The position numbers and the translations under genes are program-made. A stretch of DNA of 64,000 bases, from assembly GCA_965202845.1 (NCBI GenBank), contig OZ241856.1, positions 1,674,001-1,738,000 of the forward strand, read 5' to 3'. This DNA comes from CBDATA01 sp965202845 (GTDB lineage Bacteria > Acidobacteriota > Vicinamibacteria > Marinacidobacterales > Marinacidobacteraceae). The notes beneath the pieces are model-generated. The model had not been told where the DNA came from. It saw only the letters and a list, made by a program, of their open reading frames with translations, and did no database searches. This document shows positions 8,630 through 17,421 of the stretch, piece after piece. Every line of letters starts with the position of its first letter. The stretch's first letter is position 1.

Positions 8630-10127
8630 CCCGAAACCGCCCCCGGTCTCCCCGGGGCCCGATGCGCCCCGCGTGGTCAGCGAGCGGCCGCTGCCGGACG
8701 GCGCGCTCCATGCGTTCCTGCTGGACGACCGGATCGACTGCGCGGGCAGGGGCCCCGGCTGGCCCGGCGCGTTCGTCCGGGATGCGAACACCGTCTACGA
8801 AGGCGTGAAGGCGAAGCAGCCGTTCGCGCGCGGCGGCGACGCGGACGGGATCCCGATGGCCGTCGCCTTCCACGGCAGGGGACTCGCCGGCCGCTCGGAT
8901 GCGGAGCGCTTCCGGATCCTCGCCGCCCAGGCGGTCGAGTGGGCGCGCGACTTCGGGTTCTCCGAGCTGGTGTTCGCGCTGCGCGGCCCCGACGGGCCGA
9001 AAGTCGCCCCGGCGGTCGCCGAGGGAGCGACGCTCGCTTCCTACGAATTCCGCCGCTATCTCTCGAACCCGGCCGACCAGCCGACTTCCTTCCTGCTGGT
9101 GGATGGGGACGAGGAGGCGGAGACGGCGGCGCGGGTCGCCGACGCCGTCGCGCTCGCCGCCGAGGTGAACCGCGCCCGGGACCTGATCAACGAACCCGCC
9201 GAGGCGCTCTCCCCCGAGGGACTCGCCGCCGAAGCCCGCGCCATCGCCGGAGAAACCGGCCTCGAAGTCGAAATCCTCGAGGAGGACGAGCTCCACAGCC
9301 AGGGGTATCCGGGACTGATCTCGGTGGGACAGGGCAGCCATCGTCCACCCCGGCTGATCGTCCTCCGCCACCGCCCGGAGGGCGCCGGTTCCGAACGCCA
9401 CCTGGCCCTGGTCGGCAAGGGCATCACCTTTGACACCGGCGGCGTCTCCCTGAAGCCGGCGAGCGGAATGTGGACGATGAAGGGCGACATGTCGGGGGCG
9501 GCGGCGGCGCTCCGCGCCATGTCGGCGGTGGCGCGGCGCCGCATTCCGGTCCGGGTCACCGGCATCGTGGCGGCAGCCGAGAATTACCCGGGACCCGAGG
9601 CCACCCGGCCGGGAGACATCTTCACCGCACGGAACGGCAAGTCGGTGATGGTCGACAACACCGACGCCGAGGGGCGGCTGGTGCTCACCGACGCGCTGGC
9701 GCGGGCCGGCGAGGAGGGCGCGACCCACATCGTGGATGTGGCGACCCTCACCGGGGCTGCGGTGCGGGCGCTCGGAACCGCGGTCGCTGCGGTCATGGGC
9801 AACGACTCCGCATGGACGCGGGCGGTCATCGAAGCCGGCGAACCGCACGGCGAGGCGTTCTGGGAGTTGCCGCTGGTCCAGGAATACGCCGAGGAGCTCC
9901 AGTGCGACTCGGCGGACCTCAAGAACATCGGCGGCGTGAACGCCGGCGCCATCACCGCGGCGCTCTTCCTCCGGGAGTTCGTGCCGAAGGGCGCTGTCTG
10001 GGCGCACCTCGACATTGCCGGACCCTTCCTGGTTTCGAAGCCCTGGAAGTACTACCCGAAGGGCGCCACCGGCTTCGGGGTGCGGACGCTGTTCGAGATG
10101 GCGAGCCGGTTCGCGGCTTCGCGCTGA
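8619..10127 (+). CDS. pepA: Leucyl aminopeptidase, M17 family
   Basis: The protein is about 502 residues. The C-terminal catalytic half has the M17 signature NTDAEGRL plus the metal- and substrate-binding segments GKGITFDTGG and MKGDMSG. Members are hexameric cytosolic two-metal enzymes that remove N-terminal residues from peptides. The N-terminal half is the less conserved macro-like domain. A GTG at 8616 immediately precedes the ATG at 8619 in the same frame; I chose the ATG because GGAGG at about 8605-8609 is well spaced for it. The start lies inside the acs 3' end, implying translational coupling. Confidence 0.94.
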   Translation: MRTDPKPPPVSPGPDAPRVVSERPLPDGALHAFLLDDRIDCAGRGPGWPGAFVRDANTVYEGVKAKQPFARGGDADGIPMAVAFHGRGLAGRSDAERFRILAAQAVEWARDFGFSELVFALRGPDGPKVAPAVAEGATLASYEFRRYLSNPADQPTSFLLVDGDEEAETAARVADAVALAAEVNRARDLINEPAEALSPEGLAAEARAIAGETGLEVEILEEDELHSQGYPGLISVGQGSHRPPRLIVLRHRPEGAGSERHLALVGKGITFDTGGVSLKPASGMWTMKGDMSGAAAALRAMSAVARRRIPVRVTGIVAAAENYPGPEATRPGDIFTARNGKSVMVDNTDAEGRLVLTDALARAGEEGATHIVDVATLTGAAVRALGTAVAAVMGNDSAWTRAVIEAGEPHGEAFWELPLVQEYAEELQCDSADLKNIGGVNAGAITAALFLREFVPKGAVWAHLDIAGPFLVSKPWKYYPKGATGFGVRTLFEMASRFAASR

Positions 10128-10133
10128 GCGCGC

Positions 10134-11273
10134 TCAGTCCCCCCGGTCGTCGGTCGCGTCGAAGATCGGCGGCCGCTCCCGCTCGCGGAACCGTCCCACC
10201 AGAAGGCGCACTACCGTCCCGTAGCTGCGGGCCCCGCCCGAGACCCGCATGGTGCGGAGGTAGGAGTCGTTCACCCGGCGCGCCGCGCTGCGGACGACTC
10301 CCCGATGCTGCATCCAGAACTGGTTGAGCGCGTCCAGATCGCGCCGGGCGCCGGCGCCCAGGGGCGCGAGCGCCCGCTCCCGGTCCTCCGGCGGCGCGGC
10401 GGCGGCCAGGTGACGGGTGGCGTAGAAGGACGCCGCGTATTGCAGATAGGGGTGGGAGGCGGGCCGGGACAGCGCCAGATAGGCGGCGAAGCTGGCCTCC
10501 CCCTCGTGGGTGATCGCCCGCTGGTGCGCCTTTTCGTGGGCGGCGGTGAAGGCGATCGCCACATCCGGCGGGCCGGCGTTCACCGTCGGTTCGCCGGTGA
10601 AGGGGATGAAGATGCCGCTGAGTCCCAGCCGGGACATCACGCCCGAAAGGAGCAGGGGCTTCACCGGGACGGCCCGGGCGCCCCCGGGGTCGCCGGGGAG
10701 ATCGATCGCATCGTAGGCCGCATCGATCCGGGCGCTCATCTCGCGGTAGCCTAGGGGGTTTCGGGACACCGACTCGTCGGAGAGTCCGGCGCGGCGATGC
10801 AGCCGGGTGGTTTCAGCGGCCGACTGCTCGGCGAAGCGGGCGAGTTCCGCCCCTTCGATATTCCCGGTCGGCAGGCCGAGCCGCGGCTCCAGAAGCGGCC
10901 GGGAGTAGTTGAGTCCCCAGACCGCGACGAACGCCGCGTACAGGGCTCCGACGGCGGCGAGCGCGAAAAAACCCAGCACCGCGACCTGCCGCCCCCGATC
11001 TCCGGGATATCCCCCCGGCGCGCGACGCCGCAACACCCGGCGCGCGAACCGGAACGCCAGGAGCGCCAGGGCGCCGAGCACCAGCGCCTCGGCCACCGAG
11101 AATGGAACCAGCCCGGTCACCCATGCGAACGCCGAGAGGATGCCGGGGTACAGGCGTTCGGTGTATGTGGCCTCCACCGTCGCCGGAGCGCGGAATCCGG
11201 CGCGGGACAGCAACCACGCCAGGACGCCGGCGGACAGCCCCCCGATCGCGAGGCGTAGATGGCTCCGGCGCAT
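10134..11273 (-). CDS. DUF3810-family membrane protein with HExxH-like motif
   Basis: The 379-residue protein has an N-terminal membrane portion: hydrophobic segments at about 8-28, 40-75 and 95-120. A soluble C-terminal domain follows, with HEKAHQRAITHEGEASFAAYL-like text. HEKAHQ fits a zinc-metallopeptidase HExxH, and the following Glu-rich helix is conserved in DUF3810. A peptidase role is plausible, but no activity is known to me for the family. The start at 11273 puts an Arg-containing N-terminus before the first membrane helix. It is convergent with pepA (6-base gap) and divergent from the oxidase gene at 11302. Confidence 0.75.
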   Translation of the reverse strand: MRRSHLRLAIGGLSAGVLAWLLSRAGFRAPATVEATYTERLYPGILSAFAWVTGLVPFSVAEALVLGALALLAFRFARRVLRRRAPGGYPGDRGRQVAVLGFFALAAVGALYAAFVAVWGLNYSRPLLEPRLGLPTGNIEGAELARFAEQSAAETTRLHRRAGLSDESVSRNPLGYREMSARIDAAYDAIDLPGDPGGARAVPVKPLLLSGVMSRLGLSGIFIPFTGEPTVNAGPPDVAIAFTAAHEKAHQRAITHEGEASFAAYLALSRPASHPYLQYAASFYATRHLAAAAPPEDRERALAPLGAGARRDLDALNQFWMQHRGVVRSAARRVNDSYLRTMRVSGGARSYGTVVRLLVGRFRERERPPIFDATDDRGD

Positions 11274-11301
11274 GCCCGCAACTCTACCCGCACCGGTGAA
11301 A

Positions 11302-12525
11302 ATGCCCCCGATGCGCACCCCGCCCCACGACGCCGCGGTGATCGGCGGCGGGATCGTCGGCCTTGCGATCGCGCGCGAGATGCAGCGCCAGGGGCGCCGG
11401 GGGCTTCGGCGGGTGGCAGTGCTGGAAAAGGAGTTCCGGCTGGCGAGCCACCAGACCGGACGCAACAGCGGCGTCCTCCACTCCGGCGTCTACTACCCGC
11501 CGGGATCGCTGCGCGCCCGGAACTGCCGGCGAGGGGTCGGGCTGCTCTTGCGGTTTTGCGACGAGCACGGAATTCGCTACCGGCTCTGCGGCAAGCTCAT
11601 TCTGGCGACCGCCTCCGGCCCGGAGACCGAAGCGCTCGAGGCGCTCCTTGAGCGGGGGACGGAGAACGGGGTCCCGGATCTCCGGATTCTGGAACGCCGG
11701 GACCTGCGAAAGGTCGAGCCGCACGCCGAAGGAGCAGCGGCGCTCCATGTGCCCTCATCGGGGATCGTCCGGTTCGCCGAGGTCGCCAGGACGCTAGGGA
11801 CGCTGGTCGCCGAAGCCGGCGGGGACATCCGCACCGGAAGCCGGGTCGTCGGGATCGACGCCGACGGCCCCGTGATGCGGATCGTCGATGCGGACGGCGA
11901 GGCGGTCCGAACCCGGATCCTCGTGAACTGCGCCGGCCTCCACGCCGACCGGACAGCCCGTCTCGCCGGGGACGCCCCCGGACTGCTGGTGGTTCCCTTC
12001 CGCGGGGAATACCACCGGCTGATCGCCGCCCGCCGCCACCTGGTCCGCGGCCTTCTCTATTCGGTTCCCGACCCCCGCTTCCCGTTCCTGGGCGTCCACT
12101 TGCACCGGAACATGGAGGGCGAGGTCCACGCCGGCCCCAACGCGGTGCTCGCCTTCGCCCGCGAGGGCTATCGCTGGGGCGATGCGAACCGGCGCGACCT
12201 TCTGGAAATGGCGTCCCATGCCGGGATGCGCCGTTTCCTCCGCCGCGAATGGCGCGCCGGGGCGGTCGAGATCCGGCGCTCCCTCTCGAAACGCCGCTTC
12301 GCGCGGAGCCTCGCCCGGCTGGTCCCCGAAATCCGGCCCGCAGACCTCGAACCGGCGCCCGCCGGAGTGCGCGCCATCGCAATGCTTCCCGATGGGCGGA
12401 TCGCCGACGACTTCCGCATCCGCCGCTGCGGCAACCGCATCCACCTGCTGAACGCCCCTTCCCCCGCCGCCACCGCCGCATTCGCCATCGCCGAGCAGGT
12501 GGCGGAGATGGCGGCCGGTCTGTAG
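11302..12525 (+). CDS. lhgO: L-2-hydroxyglutarate oxidase-like FAD enzyme
   Basis: The 407-residue DAO-fold flavoprotein has the FAD-binding GGGIVGLAIAREM loop near residue 10. HQTGRNSGVLHSGVYYPPGS follows, which is characteristic of the LhgO group. Further along are VNCAGLHADR and, near the end, a GVRAIAMLPDG stretch and a final Rossmann strand. LhgO oxidises L-2-hydroxyglutarate to 2-oxoglutarate, passing electrons to quinone at the membrane. An in-frame ATG at 11311 is an alternative start. It is divergent from the DUF3810 gene and nearly abuts the convergent regulator gene at 12536. Confidence 0.87.
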   Translation: MPPMRTPPHDAAVIGGGIVGLAIAREMQRQGRRGLRRVAVLEKEFRLASHQTGRNSGVLHSGVYYPPGSLRARNCRRGVGLLLRFCDEHGIRYRLCGKLILATASGPETEALEALLERGTENGVPDLRILERRDLRKVEPHAEGAAALHVPSSGIVRFAEVARTLGTLVAEAGGDIRTGSRVVGIDADGPVMRIVDADGEAVRTRILVNCAGLHADRTARLAGDAPGLLVVPFRGEYHRLIAARRHLVRGLLYSVPDPRFPFLGVHLHRNMEGEVHAGPNAVLAFAREGYRWGDANRRDLLEMASHAGMRRFLRREWRAGAVEIRRSLSKRRFARSLARLVPEIRPADLEPAPAGVRAIAMLPDGRIADDFRIRRCGNRIHLLNAPSPAATAAFAIAEQVAEMAAGL

Positions 12526-12535
12526 TAGTTCGGCG

Positions 12536-13759
12536 TCAGGAAGCCGTCGCGGCGGGAATCACGAGCAGGAGCTCCGATTCGTCGATCAGGCGATAGCGCG
12601 GCGCCTTCCCGGAAAGCCGCTCGCTGCGGGAGAGGATGATCGGGACTCCCTCTCCCCGTTTCTCCATGATGCGGGCGCGGTGTTCCGAGAACGCATCGTC
12701 CTCCACCGGACAGCGCGCCAGCAGACTGGTGATCGCCTCGTTCCTGGAAGCCTGGCGCCAGGGAAGGCTTTCCGGAGTCATGGTGTTCGCCAGCATGCCC
12801 GGCGTGAACAACTCCAGCCGATCCTCGAACAACCGAAGCCGCACCTTGCTGCCGGCCATCGAGTAGTCGCGGTGCGCCACCGCATTGGCGACCGCCTCGA
12901 AGACGGCGAGCAGGTCGAATTGGGGGATGTCCACCCGCCCGCCATCCATCCTCTTTTTCGCCAGGATGCGCATGTTCCTCCGAACGAATCCACAGGCGCC
13001 GAGAATCTGCCGATCCAGCGGCCCGGTGATGTCCTGGGCGTCCAGCTGGTACACGCTGTTCGCCCGGGACTCGATGGTCGCGCCGCGCCAGGCGACGGCC
13101 TGAAGGAACGCATGGGGGAGCAGGCGTTCCGGTTCGGGGCAGGCCAGAAGCACGCCGGCGACCGTGGGGCGCAAGATCCCGGCGTCGTCCCGGGACGCCA
13201 TCGCCAGCTTGGAGAGGAGGAGTTCGGGCGAGTCCGCGGTCCGGGGCGTGAGGAAGCGACGCCAGAGCGTTTCGTCCAGATCGCCCAGCGTCGCCCGGGG
13301 AACCGGCGATTCGTCGAATCGGACGAGCCGCGTCTGGCTGCACTGCTGGAAGAGGCGCGCCAGTTGGTCGGGAGGAATCGGGCGCTTCGAGGAACCCACG
13401 CGACGCAGGTAGCCGGCCGGACTCCGGTGCACGAAGAGACTGGGGGGAACCTCGATGCGCACCACCGCCCGTTCCGCTCCGGTCGCATCCGGCAGGGTCA
13501 GACGCTCGATGACCGGCGCCGCCGACGGCTCCACCGAATCCTCGCACGCCTGGCGCGCGAGCGCCTCCACCGCATCGAGCCGCTCGACGGGGATCCCGGG
13601 GATCGCGCGCGTCTTGTCCTGCACTCCCAGCACCAGGACCCCGCCGCGGGCGTTCGAGAAGGCGGCGATCTCGTCCGCCAGATCGTCGCGGAAAGGCCCC
13701 CGGAGGGGCCAAGGCGCCTCCCTGCACACCAGCTCCCCCAGTCGAATCCTGTCCAGCAA
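12536..13759 (-). CDS. AlbA_2/Schlafen-type DNA-binding protein with HATPase-like domain
   Basis: The product is about 407 residues. The N-terminal AlbA_2 domain shows FRDDLADEIAAFSNARGGVLVLGV, the typical 'AfaN..GG.l.lGv' core. A middle region follows, and then an HATPase_c_4-like segment with VFEAVANAVAHRDY and a drlELFTPGML-like strand, ending in a winged-helix-like tail. Such proteins are usually ATP-binding transcriptional regulators or RecG-like accessory proteins. The frame lacks an ATG near the expected N-terminus. I placed the start at a TTG (13759). An ATG at 13781 with a G-rich leader is one base out of frame, so a frameshift or sequence error is possible. It is divergent from the amidohydrolase. 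Confidence 0.72.
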   Translation of the reverse strand: MLDRIRLGELVCREAPWPLRGPFRDDLADEIAAFSNARGGVLVLGVQDKTRAIPGIPVERLDAVEALARQACEDSVEPSAAPVIERLTLPDATGAERAVVRIEVPPSLFVHRSPAGYLRRVGSSKRPIPPDQLARLFQQCSQTRLVRFDESPVPRATLGDLDETLWRRFLTPRTADSPELLLSKLAMASRDDAGILRPTVAGVLLACPEPERLLPHAFLQAVAWRGATIESRANSVYQLDAQDITGPLDRQILGACGFVRRNMRILAKKRMDGGRVDIPQFDLLAVFEAVANAVAHRDYSMAGSKVRLRLFEDRLELFTPGMLANTMTPESLPWRQASRNEAITSLLARCPVEDDAFSEHRARIMEKRGEGVPIILSRSERLSGKAPRYRLIDESELLLVIPAATAS

Positions 13760-13831
13760 CTCGCGGCGCGTCGAAAAGCATGTCTGGATCCCCCCCGGCG
13801 CGGGGAAGCGTAGCGGATAGCATCCGCGCCC

Positions 13832-15112
13832 ATGCGCTTCCTGCTCGCCGCCCTCGCCTTCCTGCTCGCCGGTTCGGCCGCCGCCGGACAGACCCTGGTC
13901 ATCCGCGCCGACCGCCTCATCATCGGCACCGAAGCCCCGCCGATGCTCGACCCGGTCGTGGTGGTGGAGGGGGAGCGGATCGTCGCCGTCGGACCCGCCG
14001 GCGCGATCCCCGAGCCGCCGGACGCCCGTTTGCTGGATCTCGCCGGCCACACCCTGCTTCCCGGGCTTTTCGACACCCACGTCCATCTGGGCGGGATTCC
14101 CGGAGACGGCGGCGACACCCAGAAAATGCGCGAGACCGTCGCCCATGAGGCCATCTACGCGGTGGCGCACGCCCGGATCACCCTCGAAAAGGGATTCACC
14201 AGCGTCCGCAACATCGGCGCCGGGAACTACCACGACGCGGCGCTGCGCGACATGATCGAACGCGGGGTGGTGCCCGGGCCGCGCATCCAGGCGGCGACCT
14301 GGGGAGTGGGGGCCACCGGCGGACACGCCGACATCAACGGATGGAGCGCCGATGTGGCGACCCCCGGCTACGCGATGATCGCCGACGGCCCCGACGAGCT
14401 CCGGCGCGCAGTCCGCCATCAGGTGAAGTACGGCGCCGACGTGATCAAGGTGACCGCGTCGGGCGGAGTCCTCTCCCACGGGGATTCGGTCTACGACCAG
14501 GCCTACGACTTCGAGGAACTGAAGGCGATCGTGGACGCCGCCCGGATGCTGGACACCCCGGTCGCCGCCCACGCCCACTCGCCGGCGGCGATGAACGACG
14601 CGATCCGCGCCGGCGTCGCCAGCATCGAGCACGGCACCCTCATCGACGACGAGGGCATCCGGCTGGCGAAGGAACACGGCACGTTCGTCGTGCCCACCCT
14701 CTACACCCTCGACTACATCATCGACGAGGGCGCCGAAAACGGAGTGCCGGAACATTCCATCGAAAAGGCGCGCTCCATCGCCGTCCAGCAGCGGGAGCGG
14801 CTGGCGGCCGCCTTTCACGCCGGAGTGCGCTTCGCCTACGGAACCGACGCCGCCGTCTTCCCCCACGGGAGGAACGCCCGCGACTTCGTCATCATGGTCG
14901 AGGACATGGACATCGCGCCGATGGCCGCGATCCGCACCGCGACCCTGAACGCCGCCGAACTCCTGCGCTGGGACGCCGACCTGGGGTCGATCGAGCGCGG
15001 CAAGCTGGCTGACATCATCGCGGTCGAAGGGAATCCGCTCGACGACATCCGGCTGCTCGAGGACGTCCGGTTCGTGATGAAGGGCGGCGAAGTGTTCAAG
15101 TCCCCCTGGTAG
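13832..15112 (+). CDS. Secreted amidohydrolase (imidazolonepropionase/prolidase-like)
   Basis: The 426-residue protein begins with a clear signal peptide (MRFLLAALAFLLAGSAAAG). It then has the beta-sandwich of metal-dependent hydrolases and the TIM barrel. LFDTHVHLGG supplies the HxH metal pair; VIKVTASGGV probably carries the bridging Lys. Downstream HAHSP, IEHGT and FAYGTDAA give further His and Asp ligands. The protein is predicted periplasmic. Related enzymes cleave Xaa-Pro dipeptides or cyclic amides; the exact substrate cannot be read from the sequence. The stop codon lies inside a candidate OxyR site for the downstream katG. Confidence 0.87.
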   Translation: MRFLLAALAFLLAGSAAAGQTLVIRADRLIIGTEAPPMLDPVVVVEGERIVAVGPAGAIPEPPDARLLDLAGHTLLPGLFDTHVHLGGIPGDGGDTQKMRETVAHEAIYAVAHARITLEKGFTSVRNIGAGNYHDAALRDMIERGVVPGPRIQAATWGVGATGGHADINGWSADVATPGYAMIADGPDELRRAVRHQVKYGADVIKVTASGGVLSHGDSVYDQAYDFEELKAIVDAARMLDTPVAAHAHSPAAMNDAIRAGVASIEHGTLIDDEGIRLAKEHGTFVVPTLYTLDYIIDEGAENGVPEHSIEKARSIAVQQRERLAAAFHAGVRFAYGTDAAVFPHGRNARDFVIMVEDMDIAPMAAIRTATLNAAELLRWDADLGSIERGKLADIIAVEGNPLDDIRLLEDVRFVMKGGEVFKSPW

Positions 15113-15145
15113 CTCTTCGCTATCTCTCTGATAGAAACAATATCC
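15109..15145 (+). promoter_or_regulatory. Candidate OxyR box upstream of katG
   Basis: The spacing fits the OxyR tetramer consensus ATAG-N7-CTAT-N7-ATAG-N7-CTAT. GTAG (15109-15112), CTAT (15120-15123) and ATAG (15131-15134) are present at exact seven-base intervals; the fourth element (ATCC) is degenerate. The first element includes the stop codon of the upstream amidohydrolase. The OxyR gene itself lies convergently just after katG. Confidence 0.5.
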
Positions 15146-15193
15146 TGGAGCTTCCCTTCCCTCTGCTCCAGACTTCCCGATACCCCATCGGGA
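15145..15193 (+). other. Two hairpins in the katG leader
   Basis: CTGGAGC (15145-15151) pairs with GCTCCAG (15165-15171). TCCCGAT (15175-15181) pairs perfectly with ATCGGGA (15187-15193) across a 5-base loop. The 3' arm of the second hairpin overlaps the start of the ribosome-binding sequence GGGAGGAG (15190-15197) before the katG ATG at 15205, so folding could limit ribosome access. Function is inferred only from complementarity. Confidence 0.4.
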
Positions 15194-15204
15194 GGAGAAT
15201 CCGA

Positions 15205-17421
15205 ATGATCCAACGAACCCGCTTCTCGGCCGCCCTCGCAGCCCTTGGCGTCTGCGCCGGCCTGCTGCCGGCCGTCGCGCTGGCCCAACCCACCAACGAC
15301 GACTGGTGGCCCAACCGGCTGAGCCTCGAACCGCTTCGGCTGAACGTCCCGGGGAACAGCCCGCTGGACGACGATTTCCGCTACCGGGAGGCGTTCGAAA
15401 GCCTGGACCTCGATGTCCTCAAGGCCGAGCTCACCGAGCTGATGACGACTTCGCAGGACTGGTGGCCGGCAGACTTCGGGCACTACGGACCGTTTTTCAT
15501 CCGGATGTCCTGGCACAGCGCCGGCACCTACCGGGAGATGGATGGCCGGGGCGGCGCCGACGGCGGCCAGCAGCGCTTCGCGCCGCTCAACAGCTGGCCC
15601 GACAACGCCAACCTCGACAAAGCGCACCGGTTGCTCTGGCCGATCAAGGCGAAGTACGGCCGCGCCATCTCCTGGGCGGACCTGATCGTGCTCGCCGGAA
15701 CGGTCGCGATGGATTCGATGGGGTTCGAGACGCTGGGATTCGCCGGCGGGCGCGAGGACGACTGGGCGGCCCTTGAAGTGAACTGGGGACCCGAGGGCGA
15801 GTGGCTCGGCGCCAACCGTCGCAGCGGCGACGGCGCGCTCGATCCTCCCCTGGGCGCCACCCAGATGGGGCTGATCTACGTGAATCCGGAGGGGCCGGGC
15901 GGCAACCCCGATCCCCAGGCGGCCGCCGACGCCATTCGCGAGGCGTTCGGGCGGATGGCGATGACCGACGAGGAGACCGCGGCGCTGATCGCCGGCGGGC
16001 ACACCTTCGGCAAGGCGCACGGCGCCGCGCCGGCGGCGGGGAACGTGGGGGTCGAGCCGGAAGGCGGGCGCATCGAGGCGCAGGGGTTCGGCTGGGAAAA
16101 CAGCTTCGGCGAGGGGCACGGCAAGGACACCATCACCAGCGGCCTCGAAGGCGCCTGGACCAGCAGCCCGGCCCGCTGGAGCAACAACTTCCTCGAGAAC
16201 CTGTACCGCTTCGAGTGGGAGCAGACCCGGAGTCCGGGCGGCGCCATCCAGTGGATTCCGGCGGGCGGCGCGGGTTCGAACCTGGCGCCGGACGCGCACG
16301 ACGCCTCGCTGCGGCACGCGCCGATCATGCTCACCACCGACCTGGCGCTGAAGGTGGACCCGATCTACCGCGATCTGACGTCGCGCTGGCTGGAGAACCC
16401 CGACGAGCTCGAGGACGCCTTCGCCCGGGCCTGGTTCAAGCTCACCCACCGCGATCTGGGGCCGGTGTCCCGCTATCTCGGCGATCTGGCGCCCGACCAG
16501 ACCTTCATCTGGCAGGATCCGGTTCCCGCGGTGGAGCATCCCCGGATCGACTCCCGGGACGCGGAGGCGTTGAAGGCGCGCATCCTGGGCTCCGGCCTCG
16601 CCAGCGCCGACCTGGTTCGGGCCGCATGGGCATCGGCGTCCACCTTCCGCGGAACCGACATGCGCGGCGGGGCCAACGGCGCCCGGGTGCGGCTCGCCCC
16701 CCAGAGGGACTGGCCCGCCAATGATCCGGCGGAGCTGGCCCGGGTGATCGCCGTCCTCGAGGAGATCCAGCGCGGATTCAACGAAACCCGGATGGGGGGC
16801 AAGCAAGTTTCGCTGGCCGATCTCATCGTGCTGGGCGGCGCCGCCGCCATCGAGGCCGCGGCCGAGGAGGCCGGCGTCCCGGTTCGCGTGCCCTTCGCGC
16901 CCGGGCGCGCCGACGCCTCCCAGGAGCACACCGACCTGCGCGCCTTCGGCCTGCTGGAGCCCCGGGCCGACGGGTTCCGCAACTGGTTTGCCAGCGGAAA
17001 CTCGCGGACGCCGGCGGAGATGCTGGTGGAGAAGGCGTCGCTGCTGCGTCTGACCGCGCCGGAAATGGCGGTGCTGGTCGGCGGGATGCGGGCGCTGAAC
17101 GCGAACGCCGGCGGTTCGGAGCACGGGGTGTTCACCAACCGACCCGGAACGCTGAGCAACGACTTCTTCGTCAACCTGATCGACATGTCCACCACCTGGT
17201 CCGAGTCCTCCACTCCGGGGGTCTACGAAGGCCGCGACCGCGCCTCCGGCGCGCTCAAGTGGACGGCGACCGGCGTGGACCTGATCTTCGGCTCCAACTC
17301 CGAACTGCGCGCGATCTCCGAGTTCTACGCGGCGGACGACGCCGCCGAGCCGTTCGTCCACGATTTCGTGGACGCATGGGTCAAGGTGATGACCCTGGAT
17401 CGCTTCGATCTCCGCCGGTAG
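15205..17421 (+). CDS. katG: Catalase-peroxidase KatG with signal peptide
   Basis: The 738-residue bifunctional haem enzyme removes H2O2 by catalase and peroxidase routes. Distal residues R100, W103 and H104 lie in FFIRMSWHSAGTYR. The cross-link partners are the Tyr in MGLIYVNPEGP and the Met in GRMAMTDEE; with W103 they would form the Trp-Tyr-Met adduct. The proximal His is in AGGHTFGKAHG. The duplicated C-terminal domain is present. Residues 1-27 form a signal peptide ending VALA, so the mature enzyme is predicted periplasmic, like KatP-type members. A GGGAGGAG ribosome site precedes the ATG. The 3' end overlaps oxyR by 41 bases. Confidence 0.96.
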   Translation: MIQRTRFSAALAALGVCAGLLPAVALAQPTNDDWWPNRLSLEPLRLNVPGNSPLDDDFRYREAFESLDLDVLKAELTELMTTSQDWWPADFGHYGPFFIRMSWHSAGTYREMDGRGGADGGQQRFAPLNSWPDNANLDKAHRLLWPIKAKYGRAISWADLIVLAGTVAMDSMGFETLGFAGGREDDWAALEVNWGPEGEWLGANRRSGDGALDPPLGATQMGLIYVNPEGPGGNPDPQAAADAIREAFGRMAMTDEETAALIAGGHTFGKAHGAAPAAGNVGVEPEGGRIEAQGFGWENSFGEGHGKDTITSGLEGAWTSSPARWSNNFLENLYRFEWEQTRSPGGAIQWIPAGGAGSNLAPDAHDASLRHAPIMLTTDLALKVDPIYRDLTSRWLENPDELEDAFARAWFKLTHRDLGPVSRYLGDLAPDQTFIWQDPVPAVEHPRIDSRDAEALKARILGSGLASADLVRAAWASASTFRGTDMRGGANGARVRLAPQRDWPANDPAELARVIAVLEEIQRGFNETRMGGKQVSLADLIVLGGAAAIEAAAEEAGVPVRVPFAPGRADASQEHTDLRAFGLLEPRADGFRNWFASGNSRTPAEMLVEKASLLRLTAPEMAVLVGGMRALNANAGGSEHGVFTNRPGTLSNDFFVNLIDMSTTWSESSTPGVYEGRDRASGALKWTATGVDLIFGSNSELRAISEFYAADDAAEPFVHDFVDAWVKVMTLDRFDLRR

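Noticed and set aside
12536..14866. Upstream extension of the AlbA_2/HATPase frame
   Set aside because: The extra N-terminal stretch is antisense to the amidohydrolase gene and lacks domain signal.
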